From assembly GCA_009829735.1 (NCBI GenBank), contig CM020618.1, positions 40,291,030-40,355,029 of the forward strand: 64,000 nucleotides of DNA, given 5' to 3'. The translations under genes were made by a program, and so were the position numbers. Of this stretch, positions 41,834 to 51,354 are shown one piece after another; position 1 is the stretch's first letter, and each line of letters opens with the position of its first letter. The stretch is from Pyropia yezoensis (taxonomy: Eukaryota > Rhodophyta > Bangiophyceae > Bangiales > Bangiaceae). The notes beneath the pieces were generated by a model. It was given only the letters and a program-made list of their open reading frames with translations, did not search any database and had not been told where the DNA came from.

Positions 41834-44143
41834 CTACTCTCGGCGCGGACGCTGAGCCGAGGGAGTGTCCTCCGGCGCTGCCCCCGCGGTACGACGGGAA
41901 CCGGAGGAAGACGGGATGACGTAGTGCGGTGGACGCGGCGCATCCCGGTATGACGCCATCGGAGTAGTACCAGTAGTTGCCGGTGGCTCCCGCTCATCCA
42001 GATATGTCCGTCGGCGCCGCTGGAAGCCCGTGAAGGTCTCTGACCACTGCTGGGCCAAGCCATGCCGCGTCAAAGTCGCCAGAAGTTCGCCAACCACCGG
42101 GTTGTTCGACATCTGACCGCTGTCCGCGCAAGCAAACACCCGGTCGACCACGTCGTTCAAGACACTGGCGTAAGTGCCCAGCACCAGGGAGGACCCGACG
42201 CCTTCAACCTGCACCGGAAGACGACCCAGCTGGTCTTCAATCATGCCGACGTCGTACTGGTCGCATGTTGGACCACCTTGGTTCAGGTACCAGTCAGGCA
42301 CCCGGAAGCGGGTAAGGCGCAGAGTCGGCGCCGGAATCTCGAACCGGCCCGAGGATGACACTACCGGACGGTCCACAACGGCCCCCGAGACCGGAGTGCC
42401 CAACTCCAGCGGAGGCACAGCGCCGCCGGCGTTGGAAGAAGGCGTCCGGGGTAGAGCGGCCGGAGTAATCGGCGACCGCACGGCCACTCCCAGACTCGCC
42501 GCAGACAAGCGCGGTGCCGGAGGAGCTTGAAGTACTGGCACAGCCGGAACAGGGCGCGGACGTGCCGGTGACGGTTCAGGCGAGGCGACCGGGGCGACAG
42601 GGGCAACCGGAGGAAGCGGAGCCGCCGCAGACGCCCGACCGACCGCCGCGGCCCATCCCGACTCCTGCACCGGCGGCCCAACTGGCAGAAGATCAAGGGC
42701 GGCCGGAGCAGGAAAGCTACCTAGCTGCGGCCACGCCGGAAGCGGCGTCGCCAGCTGCACCTTGGCCGGAGAAGACTGGTAGACCACCTGCGCCCAACCG
42801 AAGCCATCCCGACGCGGGCGGTTCTGGTCGGCAATCGCGTTCAAGAAGTTCCGGTCATGCACCGGCACCAGACGCCGGAAGTCGATCATCGCCTGGAAGA
42901 GCTCCTTGTACTCCTCGTCCTGGCTGCACAGGAAGTCGACGGTCAACTTGTCGACAATCCAGACCATCAGGAGGTCAGGGAGAAACCAAAGCCGGTTGGA
43001 CACCAAGACCTCATGAAGCCAGTGGTTGGCCGCCAAGACTGTCATCTCGGACGTGTACATCATGTACGGGATTGAGTGGAAGAAGCCTTTGATCGACACC
43101 TGAGTCAAGGCGTCCAAGAAGTACCAGGTGCAAGGGATGCTGGAAGGAGCAAACCCGACCGGGATCTCGACTTCCTGCTGCTGCGGGATGACCTTGGGGT
43201 AGTATGCCGCCCGGTTAGCCTTGTCCAGCTTCCAGAACTCCTGGTGGTTGCAGCTTACAAGGAAGTCACGCTGACGCCCGCGTCGCTCACCCTGCTCCCG
43301 TGCCGGCGACAACTTGGAGTATTTCCGGGTCAAGAAAGGCGGCTCCAGAGCGACCATGCTCGGACGGGGGTCGCAGTTCAAGCTTCCCGACCCCTTGAGC
43401 GCCTCGTCCCAGACCTTGAGCGCCCGGTGGACGTACCCTTCCTCCTCCGGCCACCGGAGAACGGACGCGGACACGCGACGCTCGGTCAAGGGTAGATCCA
43501 GTACCAGCGCGAAGGGGAGATCCTCCAGACGAGCAACCCAAGAGGAACCCGAGAAGCTCTGGGAGCGGTCTTGTGCCAGGCGCATCTGGTCCGCCGTATG
43601 AAGACGTGCCTTGTCCATCTCGGTCAAGACCCCGCGCTGGAGTTCCTTGCGCCAGAGGTCCATGCAATCCTGCTGGCACTGGGCCGCGCCGGCGTTGCCG
43701 ACCACCGTGGAGTAACGCCGGGCCGCCAGAGGGTCCTGCCCAAGAAGCATCTCCGGGAGACCCTCCGGGGGGGCCTCGACCGGGTGCATCGCGGAAGCCG
43801 GGGGAACTCGATCCGTCCCCGCCGTGGCGACCGGCGCCGGCACCGACATCCGAGGAACCGGAGGCAGGAGAGGGGCACGACGACCCGAGTTCTCCTCCGC
43901 AACACTCGCCGCCGGAACCACGGGCCCAGCTTGGATCTCGGAACTGGACATACCGTCCAGACTCCGGGGAACGAGAGGGCCAAGGTGAAGGAGCGGAGGG
44001 GGGGGGGCAGAATCGGGGCAGGTGATCGTGACCGGGTGAAGACGCTCGACCTCGGCACCGGTGTGGACGTGCTCGAGGCTGTGCACGGTGGCACCTGGTT
44101 CGGCCCGAGGACGTGCCGGACTAGGGAGGGAGCTATGTAGCAT
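41834..44143 (-). CDS. Convergent antisense ORF of element B, unknown function
   Basis: This 769-residue ORF lies opposite to pol, 145 bp past the pol stop. The ATG used (44143-44141) lies in the first bases of the 3' LTR; an internal ATG at 43951 would give 705 residues, and the frame extends into the LTR to a GTG at 44278. The first ~200 residues are Pro/Ala/Ser-rich. The middle is a well-mixed, probably folded region: PVGFAPSSIPCTWYFLDAL, EMTVLAANHWLHEVLVSN, then RLWFLPDLLMVWIVDKLTVD (LWFLP at ~385). A Pro/Ala-rich linker and a C-terminal segment (LATLTRHGLAQQWSETF) follow. There is no env-like signal/TM arrangement and no catalytic motif I know. The LWFLP region has counterparts in the antisense ORFs of C (LFHLP) and D (LWHLP). 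Confidence 0.7.
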   Translation of the reverse strand: MLHSSLPSPARPRAEPGATVHSLEHVHTGAEVERLHPVTITCPDSAPPPPLLHLGPLVPRSLDGMSSSEIQAGPVVPAASVAEENSGRRAPLLPPVPRMSVPAPVATAGTDRVPPASAMHPVEAPPEGLPEMLLGQDPLAARRYSTVVGNAGAAQCQQDCMDLWRKELQRGVLTEMDKARLHTADQMRLAQDRSQSFSGSSWVARLEDLPFALVLDLPLTERRVSASVLRWPEEEGYVHRALKVWDEALKGSGSLNCDPRPSMVALEPPFLTRKYSKLSPAREQGERRGRQRDFLVSCNHQEFWKLDKANRAAYYPKVIPQQQEVEIPVGFAPSSIPCTWYFLDALTQVSIKGFFHSIPYMMYTSEMTVLAANHWLHEVLVSNRLWFLPDLLMVWIVDKLTVDFLCSQDEEYKELFQAMIDFRRLVPVHDRNFLNAIADQNRPRRDGFGWAQVVYQSSPAKVQLATPLPAWPQLGSFPAPAALDLLPVGPPVQESGWAAAVGRASAAAPLPPVAPVAPVASPEPSPARPRPVPAVPVLQAPPAPRLSAASLGVAVRSPITPAALPRTPSSNAGGAVPPLELGTPVSGAVVDRPVVSSSGRFEIPAPTLRLTRFRVPDWYLNQGGPTCDQYDVGMIEDQLGRLPVQVEGVGSSLVLGTYASVLNDVVDRVFACADSGQMSNNPVVGELLATLTRHGLAQQWSETFTGFQRRRRTYLDEREPPATTGTTPMASYRDAPRPPHYVIPSSSGSRRTAGAAPEDTPSAQRPRRE

Positions 44144-44708
44144 CCCTGGCCCCGACTTGGCGCCGACCCGGGACTGCAACCAGAGGGCACCAGGTGCCAG
44201 AACACGCCCGCCGTGTGGCGATGGTTGGCGGCCGTGGCCCGTGCCCGGCACTGGGATGCGGTGGACTACGCTATCCACACGCGAGAGAGGGATTTCTGAT
44301 GTGTTTTTGCATATTTGTGAGGGACTTGATTTGAGAGAATTTGAGTGTGAGATTAGTGAGTGGGAATAGAATTAGTAGTGATAGTGGCCCCCGACCTGAC
44401 GAGGTTAGACTCGGGTCGGGGCCACTCGGGGTTATGGGGGGGGCTACCGGGCCAACGTGCCGGGGTTCCCCCAGATGCACGTTAAGAGGGACAGCGAGGC
44501 GCCCTCGGCCCGCGCCCTCAGGGAAAAAGACAACTGCGCGTTTGCTTTCCTCTTCCCCGTGTGCACTACCGTGCGTATCTGTTTGCCCTGCAAGCAGGCA
44601 CGTGAGGCAACAGGCATACCATTCTCGTAGTTCCCCTTTCTGCGTTACCTGTCCCTTTCCCCCGAGGGATATTGACACGTGTCTGAGAGGATCGAGTTTT
44701 ATACCACA
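44136..44708 (+). repeat. 3' LTR of element B (573 bp)
   Basis: Matches the 5' LTR along its full length. It is preceded by a purine-rich AGGGAGGGAGCTA and followed by the target duplication CACCT. Its first bases, read on the minus strand, supply the first ATG of the antisense ORF. Confidence 0.93.
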
Positions 44709-46758
44709 CACCTGCCACAACTGTGTGTGGCGCGGCCCACATATCCGCACAGACACACACGGGTAGAAATGTCGGATGGTAAACGATGCCAGTGTATCGT
44801 TATTGCTCAGTGAACACAAGTGATCCAAGTACGCGTCAAGCATTCAAGTACTCACGTTGCACTCCACGTGGCATGAAATGTGTACGACGATCAATTACTA
44901 CGTGTTCCGACGGTATCTAAGACAGGGAACCAGGGCGGGTCCGTGTTATGTACATAACGACACGAGTGCGTGTTGGTCCTCCAGGTCGCTCTTTGCGGCC
45001 ACACTCGTTATGTACAAAACACAACCACATAGACCTTTCTTCATTTAACCACAAAGAAACGCGTTCCGCATCATGCGCCATCGTTATCGACTGCACAAAT
45101 GGGCACGACCGTCCGTATTTTTGTCTGTATGTCGACTCCGCAGGCTGCTTCTGCCCACCATCTTCTCCTGCCACTCCTCCCGGTTGCACCTGGGGTGCGG
45201 CAGCTCGCCTCTGCCGACTACCAGCACGCGTGCAGGTACTGGCACACTTTGGACTCTTAGATGGCTCTTTAATGGCTCCTCGAGTGGTCGACCCTTGAAA
45301 ACGAGCCCCCCCCCCCCCCCCCCCGTTACCCGGCATCTAACGATGAACCTGACGCCGAGAGTTGTTATATGGAGACTTCTTTTGCACGGCGGAAGGACAT
45401 GGATGAGGTGATGGAGAGAGGGGTGGTCCATCTGAAAGAGCTTCTAAGTCGCTCTTGTTAGCTTCCGCGAGCCCAAGACCGCCGCTACCGACCGCCGCAG
45501 GCATCCCCGCATTGACCACTGCCACCAGCCGCCACAGCTGGCCTCCACCACCGGCCCCTGTCGCCGGCCACGAAAGCGGCCCCCTGCAGCGGCCCACCAC
45601 CACAGTGCACCACCGCCGGCCCCTGCAGCCAGCCACCGTTGTGTACAATCGCCACAAGCCACCACCACCGGCGAACGCCGCCAGATACCCCCGCCGGCCA
45701 CCGCTGCTCGCCACGGCGGCCGGCCACTGCCGCACGCCGCCCAAGTCGGCCGCCGCCGCACGCCACTCCTGCAGACCGCTCCCGTCGGCAATCGCCGCGG
45801 GCAAGCCCCTCCGGCCGCCCCTGCCGGTGATCGCCGCAGGCAATAGGCACAGGTAAGCCCCTCCGGCCGTCCCCGCCGGCCATCCCCACCGGCCGTCCCC
45901 GCCGGCCATACCGCGCGGGCCATACCCCGCCTGAACGACGGCAGAACACACCTTTTCTTACATCTTCTGGTACGCACCGTCGCTGTGCGTCTTGGCTTTC
46001 CCTCATAAAAAATGGTGGGAAGGCGACATCTGTAGGCAATTGACACGCCTCATAGAAGAAGACAATAAACAGTCGGCCCGTACGGTGGTGCGGAGGGGAG
46101 TTCAGGGGGCCACGTGACAAGTCGCGGAGAGGCGTAGCGGCTGAAAAACAGGCTTGGCGAGGATCCCGGTTCAAGGATCACTACGCGGGCGGCACACGCC
46201 GTGTGCCCCACAGCGCAGTGGCCACAAAGCATTCGGCGAGGGGATAGGGCGCAGTTTGAGAGTGTGCCACCCTCTCTTGACGCAATCACGAATGTGGTCA
46301 AGCACGCCTTTCAACCCTGTGTTTGAGTGAGGTCTGTCCTGTCGGCCCAGCACAAGAAACACGGGACGTGCTTGGGCCTGGGCATGGCATCACCGGCTCC
46401 AAATCTATTGTACAGTCATTGTCCATTCTTGTCCCTTCCTTTGCTATCACCGGGTGATAGTATCCAAAGTAGGTCGACCGACCGTCGGGACCAGATGCAG
46501 CGATCGATCGCAACGAGAACTTAGAAACGAGTTACTGGCTATGTAGATCAATTTACTATCGCTCGATATGCCAGCCAGCGGCTGGCATGTGACGCAGGGC
46601 ACCCACCGTCGTCGCACTCACCCACGCCGCGCCCACCGTCGTCGCACCCATCCTCGTCGCGCCTACCGTCGTCGCTCACACGGCTGTTTCCCCCACCGAC
46701 CCCGACGAGCCCCCGCCCCCCCCGCCTTCTTCCTCGGTCGGCACTGTGCGTCCCCACA
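44709..46758. other. Intergenic region between element B and the pogo transposase gene
   Basis: Near 44,945-45,015 two copies of GTTATGTACA-type sequence border CGAGTG motifs. A 19-base C run lies at 45306-45324. From 45,470 to 45,900 there is GCCGCC-rich DNA with degenerate CCACCG/GCCGGCC repeats and open frames of Gly/Ala/Arg bias. Just before the transposase ATG, CACCGTCGTCGCACCC-like units recur four times (46,603-46,675). No gene is supported. Confidence 0.35.
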
Positions 46759-48798
46759 ATGACCACGCCAGAACCACCGGCACCCCCGTTAACATCCCGA
46801 GGCATCGCGATTGCGGCGACCGTCGAGGCTGCGATTGAGAGGGCTGTACCAGTATTGACGCATGAGTGGCCCCATGCTGTCCGGGTAGCAGCGAGAGCGG
46901 CGGCTGCGACCTGTGAGGGTCTGCTGGCTGCCGGGAACGAGGATCCTGCGCGAGCCTACAACGCCGAGGAGGCCAATGGGTCACGGCCAGCCATGATGGT
47001 AGCCGGGCAGCGGCGGGCTCGGCACCGCCAACAAATACCAATGGGGGTCAAGAAGCAAATTGCTCGGCTACGGGATGCTAACGTGCCGTGGGCCGTCGTC
47101 TTGCAACAGCTCTCCACGCCGGTCACGAAATCTACTGGCAAAGGCATCATGCGCCATGCTCAGCGATACCGCGATATGCAGGATGACGCCCACACTCTTG
47201 CACGAGTGAACAGCCGAGGGAGCAAGTGGCCCGAGCTGGATACTCGACTATACGATTGGTACATTGCCCTCTATTGCCTTGGCCACCGCCGAATTCCCAT
47301 CACCACGGCGATGCTTCAGGAGGCGGCAAGCGTGATTGCGACCGACCTATCCATCACTGATTTTGCGGCCAGCCACGGCTTTGTGCGCGGCTTTTTGAAG
47401 CGTCGCAACATATGCAATGTGGCGATGCATGGCCAGGCGGGAGCGGTCAATCTCGCTGCCGCCGCTGCCGCCATCGCGGACATCAGACGTCGCCTGAAGA
47501 GCTACCCTCCCGATCACATATACAACATGGACGAGACGGGATTGCTTTACCGGTGCCTTCCCTCCCGTTCCTACACCCCCCGCCGGGACCGCACGCGCGC
47601 GCGTGGCACGAAGGCAATGCGGAACATGGACCGCGTGACGCTGGTGCTCTGCGCCAACGCCACAGGCACGCACAAGCTGCCCGTGGCGATGACTGGGACG
47701 TCTGCGGTACCCCTGTGCTTCAGGGGGGAGGGGAACGCCTGCCCGCTGCCATACTTTTCACAAAAGAAGGCATGGATGGACAGGCATGTTTACAAGCAAT
47801 GGTGGGAAGACGTGTTTTTGCCGGCCGTGCGGACACGCCACGGCGGTGAGAAGTGTGTGCTGATTGTGGACAATTCAGCCACCCACGATGTCGAGTTGGC
47901 GGCTCCTGACGTTGAGCTGATCCTCCTGCCGCCAAATACAACTGCTGTGTACCAGCCGAGGGACGCCGGCGTGATTGCGGCCCTCAAGCGACGGTACAAG
48001 CGCCGGCTTCTGGCCATCATCGTGCGGTCCCTCCCAGCTCCCCTCATCCCTTCTGCTCCCCCCCTCCCCCAACCACCCCCCTCCCAACCACCCCCTCTCC
48101 CACCCCCCCCCCATCAAGCCAATTCCCATCCGTCCCCCCCCGTGACCCCCGCTGTACCCCTTTTCCCTTCCATCCCGGCCCTCACGGCGCAGCGGCTGCC
48201 CTTCGGCGTGGGGGCTCCTCTTCGCGGCTTTAGCGCTTGGGTTGAGCGTGCGTGGCTCGTACAAGCCAGCGACGCGCGCAGATACGGCCCCGCAAGTGTC
48301 CCTTCTCAAGAGGTTGTCGACGAGACGACCAGTGACGCCGCGGACGCAGAAGTCCAGGCGGACCTCATCGCTGCTGTGCTCCCGCCGGCGGGACCGCAGG
48401 TACGGCCGGCAAGAAACTGCGGTCTCGCGGGTCGTGGGAGTGCACACCTGCTGGACGCAGCTCGCCTCATCTGGGAAGAGTGGGGCGCCATAACGCCTGC
48501 CTCCATCGTGCACTGCTGGGTAAAGTCGACTATTCTTCCTGCGTCGATGTCTGCTGTTGTTGTTTCCACTCGCTCAGAGTACACGGGGGGGGGTGAAGCT
48601 ATTTCGAGGGATGTGGACGAGGTGCTTTCTCTTTTGAGGAATACAACTCTTGGTACGCATGCTTCTTCTGGCGAGAGCGTGTGTGATGTGCGGGACGGGG
48701 TGATGTCTTGGTTTGCCGCCGAGGACGGCGAAGATGTTATCCTGGACACGGCCGACGTGCTAAGCACGTCCGCGGAAGATCAGCCCACAGAAACATGA
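46759..48798 (+). CDS. pogo/Tigger-type DDE transposase (CENP-B-related), intact
   Basis: This is a 679-residue single-exon protein from ATG 46759. A first helix-turn-helix of Psq/CENP-B type lies at ~90-138 (PMGVKKQIARLRDANVPWAV). A second, Tc5/CENP-B-like DNA-binding region spans ~156-218 (KWPELDTRLYDWYIALYCLG, FAASHGFVRGFLKRRNI). The DDE_1 core has all three acidic residues: Asp258 in YNMDETGLLYRCLP, Asp371 in LIVDNSATH and Asp402 in LLPPNTTAVYQPRDAGVI. A Pro-rich linker (~424-455) precedes a tail with ARLIWEEWGAITPASIVHCW, the usual C-terminal helix of Tigger/Jerky proteins. It may be an active transposase or a domesticated CENP-B-like gene; no terminal inverted repeats were identified. 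AATAAA lies 38 bp past the stop (48836). Confidence 0.85.
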   Translation: MTTPEPPAPPLTSRGIAIAATVEAAIERAVPVLTHEWPHAVRVAARAAAATCEGLLAAGNEDPARAYNAEEANGSRPAMMVAGQRRARHRQQIPMGVKKQIARLRDANVPWAVVLQQLSTPVTKSTGKGIMRHAQRYRDMQDDAHTLARVNSRGSKWPELDTRLYDWYIALYCLGHRRIPITTAMLQEAASVIATDLSITDFAASHGFVRGFLKRRNICNVAMHGQAGAVNLAAAAAAIADIRRRLKSYPPDHIYNMDETGLLYRCLPSRSYTPRRDRTRARGTKAMRNMDRVTLVLCANATGTHKLPVAMTGTSAVPLCFRGEGNACPLPYFSQKKAWMDRHVYKQWWEDVFLPAVRTRHGGEKCVLIVDNSATHDVELAAPDVELILLPPNTTAVYQPRDAGVIAALKRRYKRRLLAIIVRSLPAPLIPSAPPLPQPPPSQPPPLPPPPHQANSHPSPPVTPAVPLFPSIPALTAQRLPFGVGAPLRGFSAWVERAWLVQASDARRYGPASVPSQEVVDETTSDAADAEVQADLIAAVLPPAGPQVRPARNCGLAGRGSAHLLDAARLIWEEWGAITPASIVHCWVKSTILPASMSAVVVSTRSEYTGGGEAISRDVDEVLSLLRNTTLGTHASSGESVCDVRDGVMSWFAAEDGEDVILDTADVLSTSAEDQPTET

Positions 48799-48894
48799 AC
48801 AAAACGTGCCGCCATAACACCTTTTGTGGAAAACAAATAAAAATGAAGCGGCGGCGCTGGCAACGATGGGTGATGGAAAGGACGAAAAGGGGCG

Positions 48895-50767
48895 ACGCGC
48901 AGACCACAACAGTGGTGCAAGAGGGCGGGGCGAGGCGCCAGACAATGGTTGGTAGGGTGGGGGGGCGACGCCCATACCGCTACAGTGGTGCAGGTGGGCG
49001 GGGAGAGGCGCTAGATAATGGTTGGAAGGGTGCGGGGGCAACGCCCAGACCGCCGTGTTGGTGCTGGTGGGCGGGGCGACGCGCAAGATAATTGTTGGGA
49101 GGTCGGGGGGCGACGCCCAGACCGCTACAGTTGTTCTGGTGGGTAAGGCGACGCGCCATACATTGGTTGCGAGGGATGGGGGCGACGCCCACACAGCCGT
49201 TGTAGCGGACATGGGCGGGGCGACGCGCCAGATAATGGTTGGGAGGGTGCGGGGGCGACGCCCAGACCACCGTGGTAGAGTTGGTGGGCGGGGCCACACG
49301 CCAAATACTGGTTGGGAGGGATGGCGACGACGCCCACACCGCCGTTGTAGCGGTGGTGGGTGGGACAACGCGCCAAAAAATGGTTGGGAGGGTGCGGGAA
49401 CGACGCCCAGACAGCCGTGTTCGTGCTGATGGGCGGGGTGACAGGCCAAATAGTGCTGGGGAGGGAGGGGGACAACGCCCGGACCGCCGTGGTAGTACTA
49501 GTGGGCGCGGCGACACGCAAAATTGTGGTTTGGATGGAGGGGGGCAACGCCCAGACCGCCGTGGTAGCACTGGTGGGCGGGGCGACACGCCATACATTGG
49601 TTTCGACGGATGGGGGCGACGCCCACACCGCCGTTGTAGCGGACGTGGGCGGGGCGACGCGCCAGATAATGGTTGGGAGGGAGGGGTACAACGCCCAGAC
49701 CGCCGTGGTAGCACTGGTGGGCGGGGCCACACGCCAAATACTGGTTGGGAGGAATGGCAACGACGCCCACACCGCCGTTGTAGCGGTGGTGGGTGGGACA
49801 ACGCGCCAAAAAATGGTTGGGAGGGTGCGGGAACGACGCCCAGACAGCCGTGTTCGTGCTGGTGGGCGGGGCGACAGGCCAAATAATGGTTGCGAGGAGG
49901 GGGGACAACGCCCAGGCAGCCATGGCAGTACTTGAGGGAGGTGCGACACGCCAAATTGTGGTTTGGATGGAGGGGGGCAACGCCCAGACCGCCGTGGTAG
50001 TACTGGTGGGCGGGGCGACACGCCAAAAATAGGTTGGGAGGGATGGGGGCGACGCCCACTCCGCCGTTGTAGCGGTGGCGGGCGGGACGACGCGCCAAAT
50101 AATGGTTTGGAGGGAGGGGGACAACGCCCAGACCGCCGTGGTAGTATTGGTGGGCAGGGCGACACGCCAAAAACTGGTTGGGAGGGAGCGGGGCAACGCC
50201 CAGACTGCCGTGGTCGTGCTTGTAGGCGGGGAGACACGCCAAATTTTGGATGGGAGGGAGTGGAGCGAAGCCCAGACCGCCGTCGTAGTGCTTCTGGACG
50301 GGGCGACGCCCAAATACTGGTTGTGAGGGAGGGGGGCGACACCCAGACAGCCGTGGTAGTGCTTGTGGAAGGTGCGACACGCCAAAAAATGATTGCGAGA
50401 GAGGGGGACAACGCCCAGACCGCCGTGGTAGTATTGGTGGGCCGGGCGACAGGCCAAATAATGGTTGGGAGGAAGGGGGACAACGCCCAGACCGCCGTGG
50501 TAGAACTGTCGGGCGGGGCGACACGCCAAATATTGGTTGGGACGGAGGGGGGCAACGCCCAGACCGCCGTGGTAGTGCTTGTCGGCGGGGCGACACGCCA
50601 GATAATTGTTGGGAGGGATGGAAGCGAAGCCCTGACCGCCGTGGTATTGCTGGTGGACAGGGCGACGCGCCAGATATTGGTTGGGAGGGAGGGGGGCGAC
50701 ACCCAGACAGCCGTGGTAGTACTTGTGCGCGGCGCGACACGCCAAACAATGGTTCGGAGGGAGGGGT
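48895..50767. repeat. 72-bp minisatellite array, left part (about 26 copies)
   Basis: The unit resembles GGGAGGGAGGGGGGCAACGC followed by CCAGACCGCCGTGGTAGTGC, then TGGTGGGCGGGGCGACACGC and CAAATAATGGTT. Copies differ by substitutions and a few indels. 72 bp equals 24 codons, so long ORFs (425-589 codons minus; 191-269 plus) appear in several frames with 24-residue repeats (NAQTAVVVLVGGATRQIMVG on plus; RRSGRCPPPSQPLFGVSPRP on minus). The array is interrupted by element C and resumes at 61,593. Confidence 0.85.
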
Positions 50768-51130
50768 TGTAGCAATATGGTTGTCCGTATTGTGACCCTA
50801 ATATGAGGGGGGCTACTTCTAACCCTTAACTTTCAATTTGATAGTTCGTACTGGTCACGGTATCTATAAGTTACGTATGACCAGAGGGACTTGCATCTTG
50901 GGGTGGAGGGTAGTTAGTAGTGTCTCCGAGGGTTTATAACGAGGGGGCCGGTGGCGAATCCACCGCCGGCCAAGGTAGAACAACAAACCCCTCCCATTTG
51001 GGCTCCCATCTTGGTCCCGTGGCTTGCGCTCCAAGGACAGCAACCTTGGCCTCCCGGTGACGTTGGTGCCGATCCCCCTTGGTGAGTGTTCCCTGAGAGT
51101 GGACGCGCGACGGATCCCTATTGTGCTACA
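50768..51130 (+). repeat. 5' LTR of element C (363 bp)
   Basis: Begins TGTAGCAATATGG and ends ATTGTGCTACA, a perfect 6-bp terminal inverted repeat (TGTAGC/GCTACA). GGGTTTATAACG around 50,930 is a possible TATA element. It differs from the 3' copy at one base. Confidence 0.95.
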
Positions 51131-51131
51131 T

Positions 51132-51149
51132 TGGTGGAGCAGCAGGGGA
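51132..51149 (+). other. Primer binding site of element C
   Basis: TGGTGGAGCAGCAGGGGA, one base after the 5' LTR. The 18 bases map onto tRNA structure as CCA + discriminator A + 7-bp acceptor strand + 5-bp T-stem + 2 bases, the length of a classical PBS. It is not the TGGTATCAGAGC initiator-Met site usual in plant gypsy elements. Confidence 0.75.
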
Positions 51150-51354
51150 CGGGTTTCCGTCACCCTGGTGGTGACGCCGTCTTCGGCCCTGGCACACGGA
51201 TAGGGATCCGGTCCTTTTCTTGTACTCGTGGTGTTGCGACCTGATCGATTGTGTTGAGTTTTTACCTTTGACTGTGATCTACTGTACTCTCCCCAATCTA
51301 CCCCCTCGCTCTCTTGTTCGTGGTGATTGATACGTCGGTTGACTGATTGTGACC

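Larger units (their letters stand above)
35058..44708 (+). mobile_element. Ty3/gypsy LTR retrotransposon 'B', complete (9,651 bp)
   Basis: Two 573-bp LTRs that appear identical bound the element, and 5-bp target duplications CACCT flank it (35053-35057 and 44709-44713). Order: 5' LTR, PBS (35635), gag, -1 frameshift site, pol with C-terminal chromodomain, convergent antisense ORF, PPT-like AGGGAGGGAG (44123-44132), 3' LTR. Identical LTRs and intact ORFs indicate a very recent insertion. Its proteins differ strongly from A/C, so it is a separate lineage with the same plan. Confidence 0.93.

Noticed and set aside
41834..44143. Antisense ORF as an envelope gene
   Set aside because: Wrong strand for a spliced env, and no signal peptide, fusion peptide or C-terminal transmembrane segment was seen in the B, C or D proteins.
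48980..50749. 589-, 525- and 425-codon minus-strand ORFs in the 72-bp array
   Set aside because: Three long frames overlap over the same repeats on the same strand, so open frames follow from a 24-codon period without stops rather than from coding.
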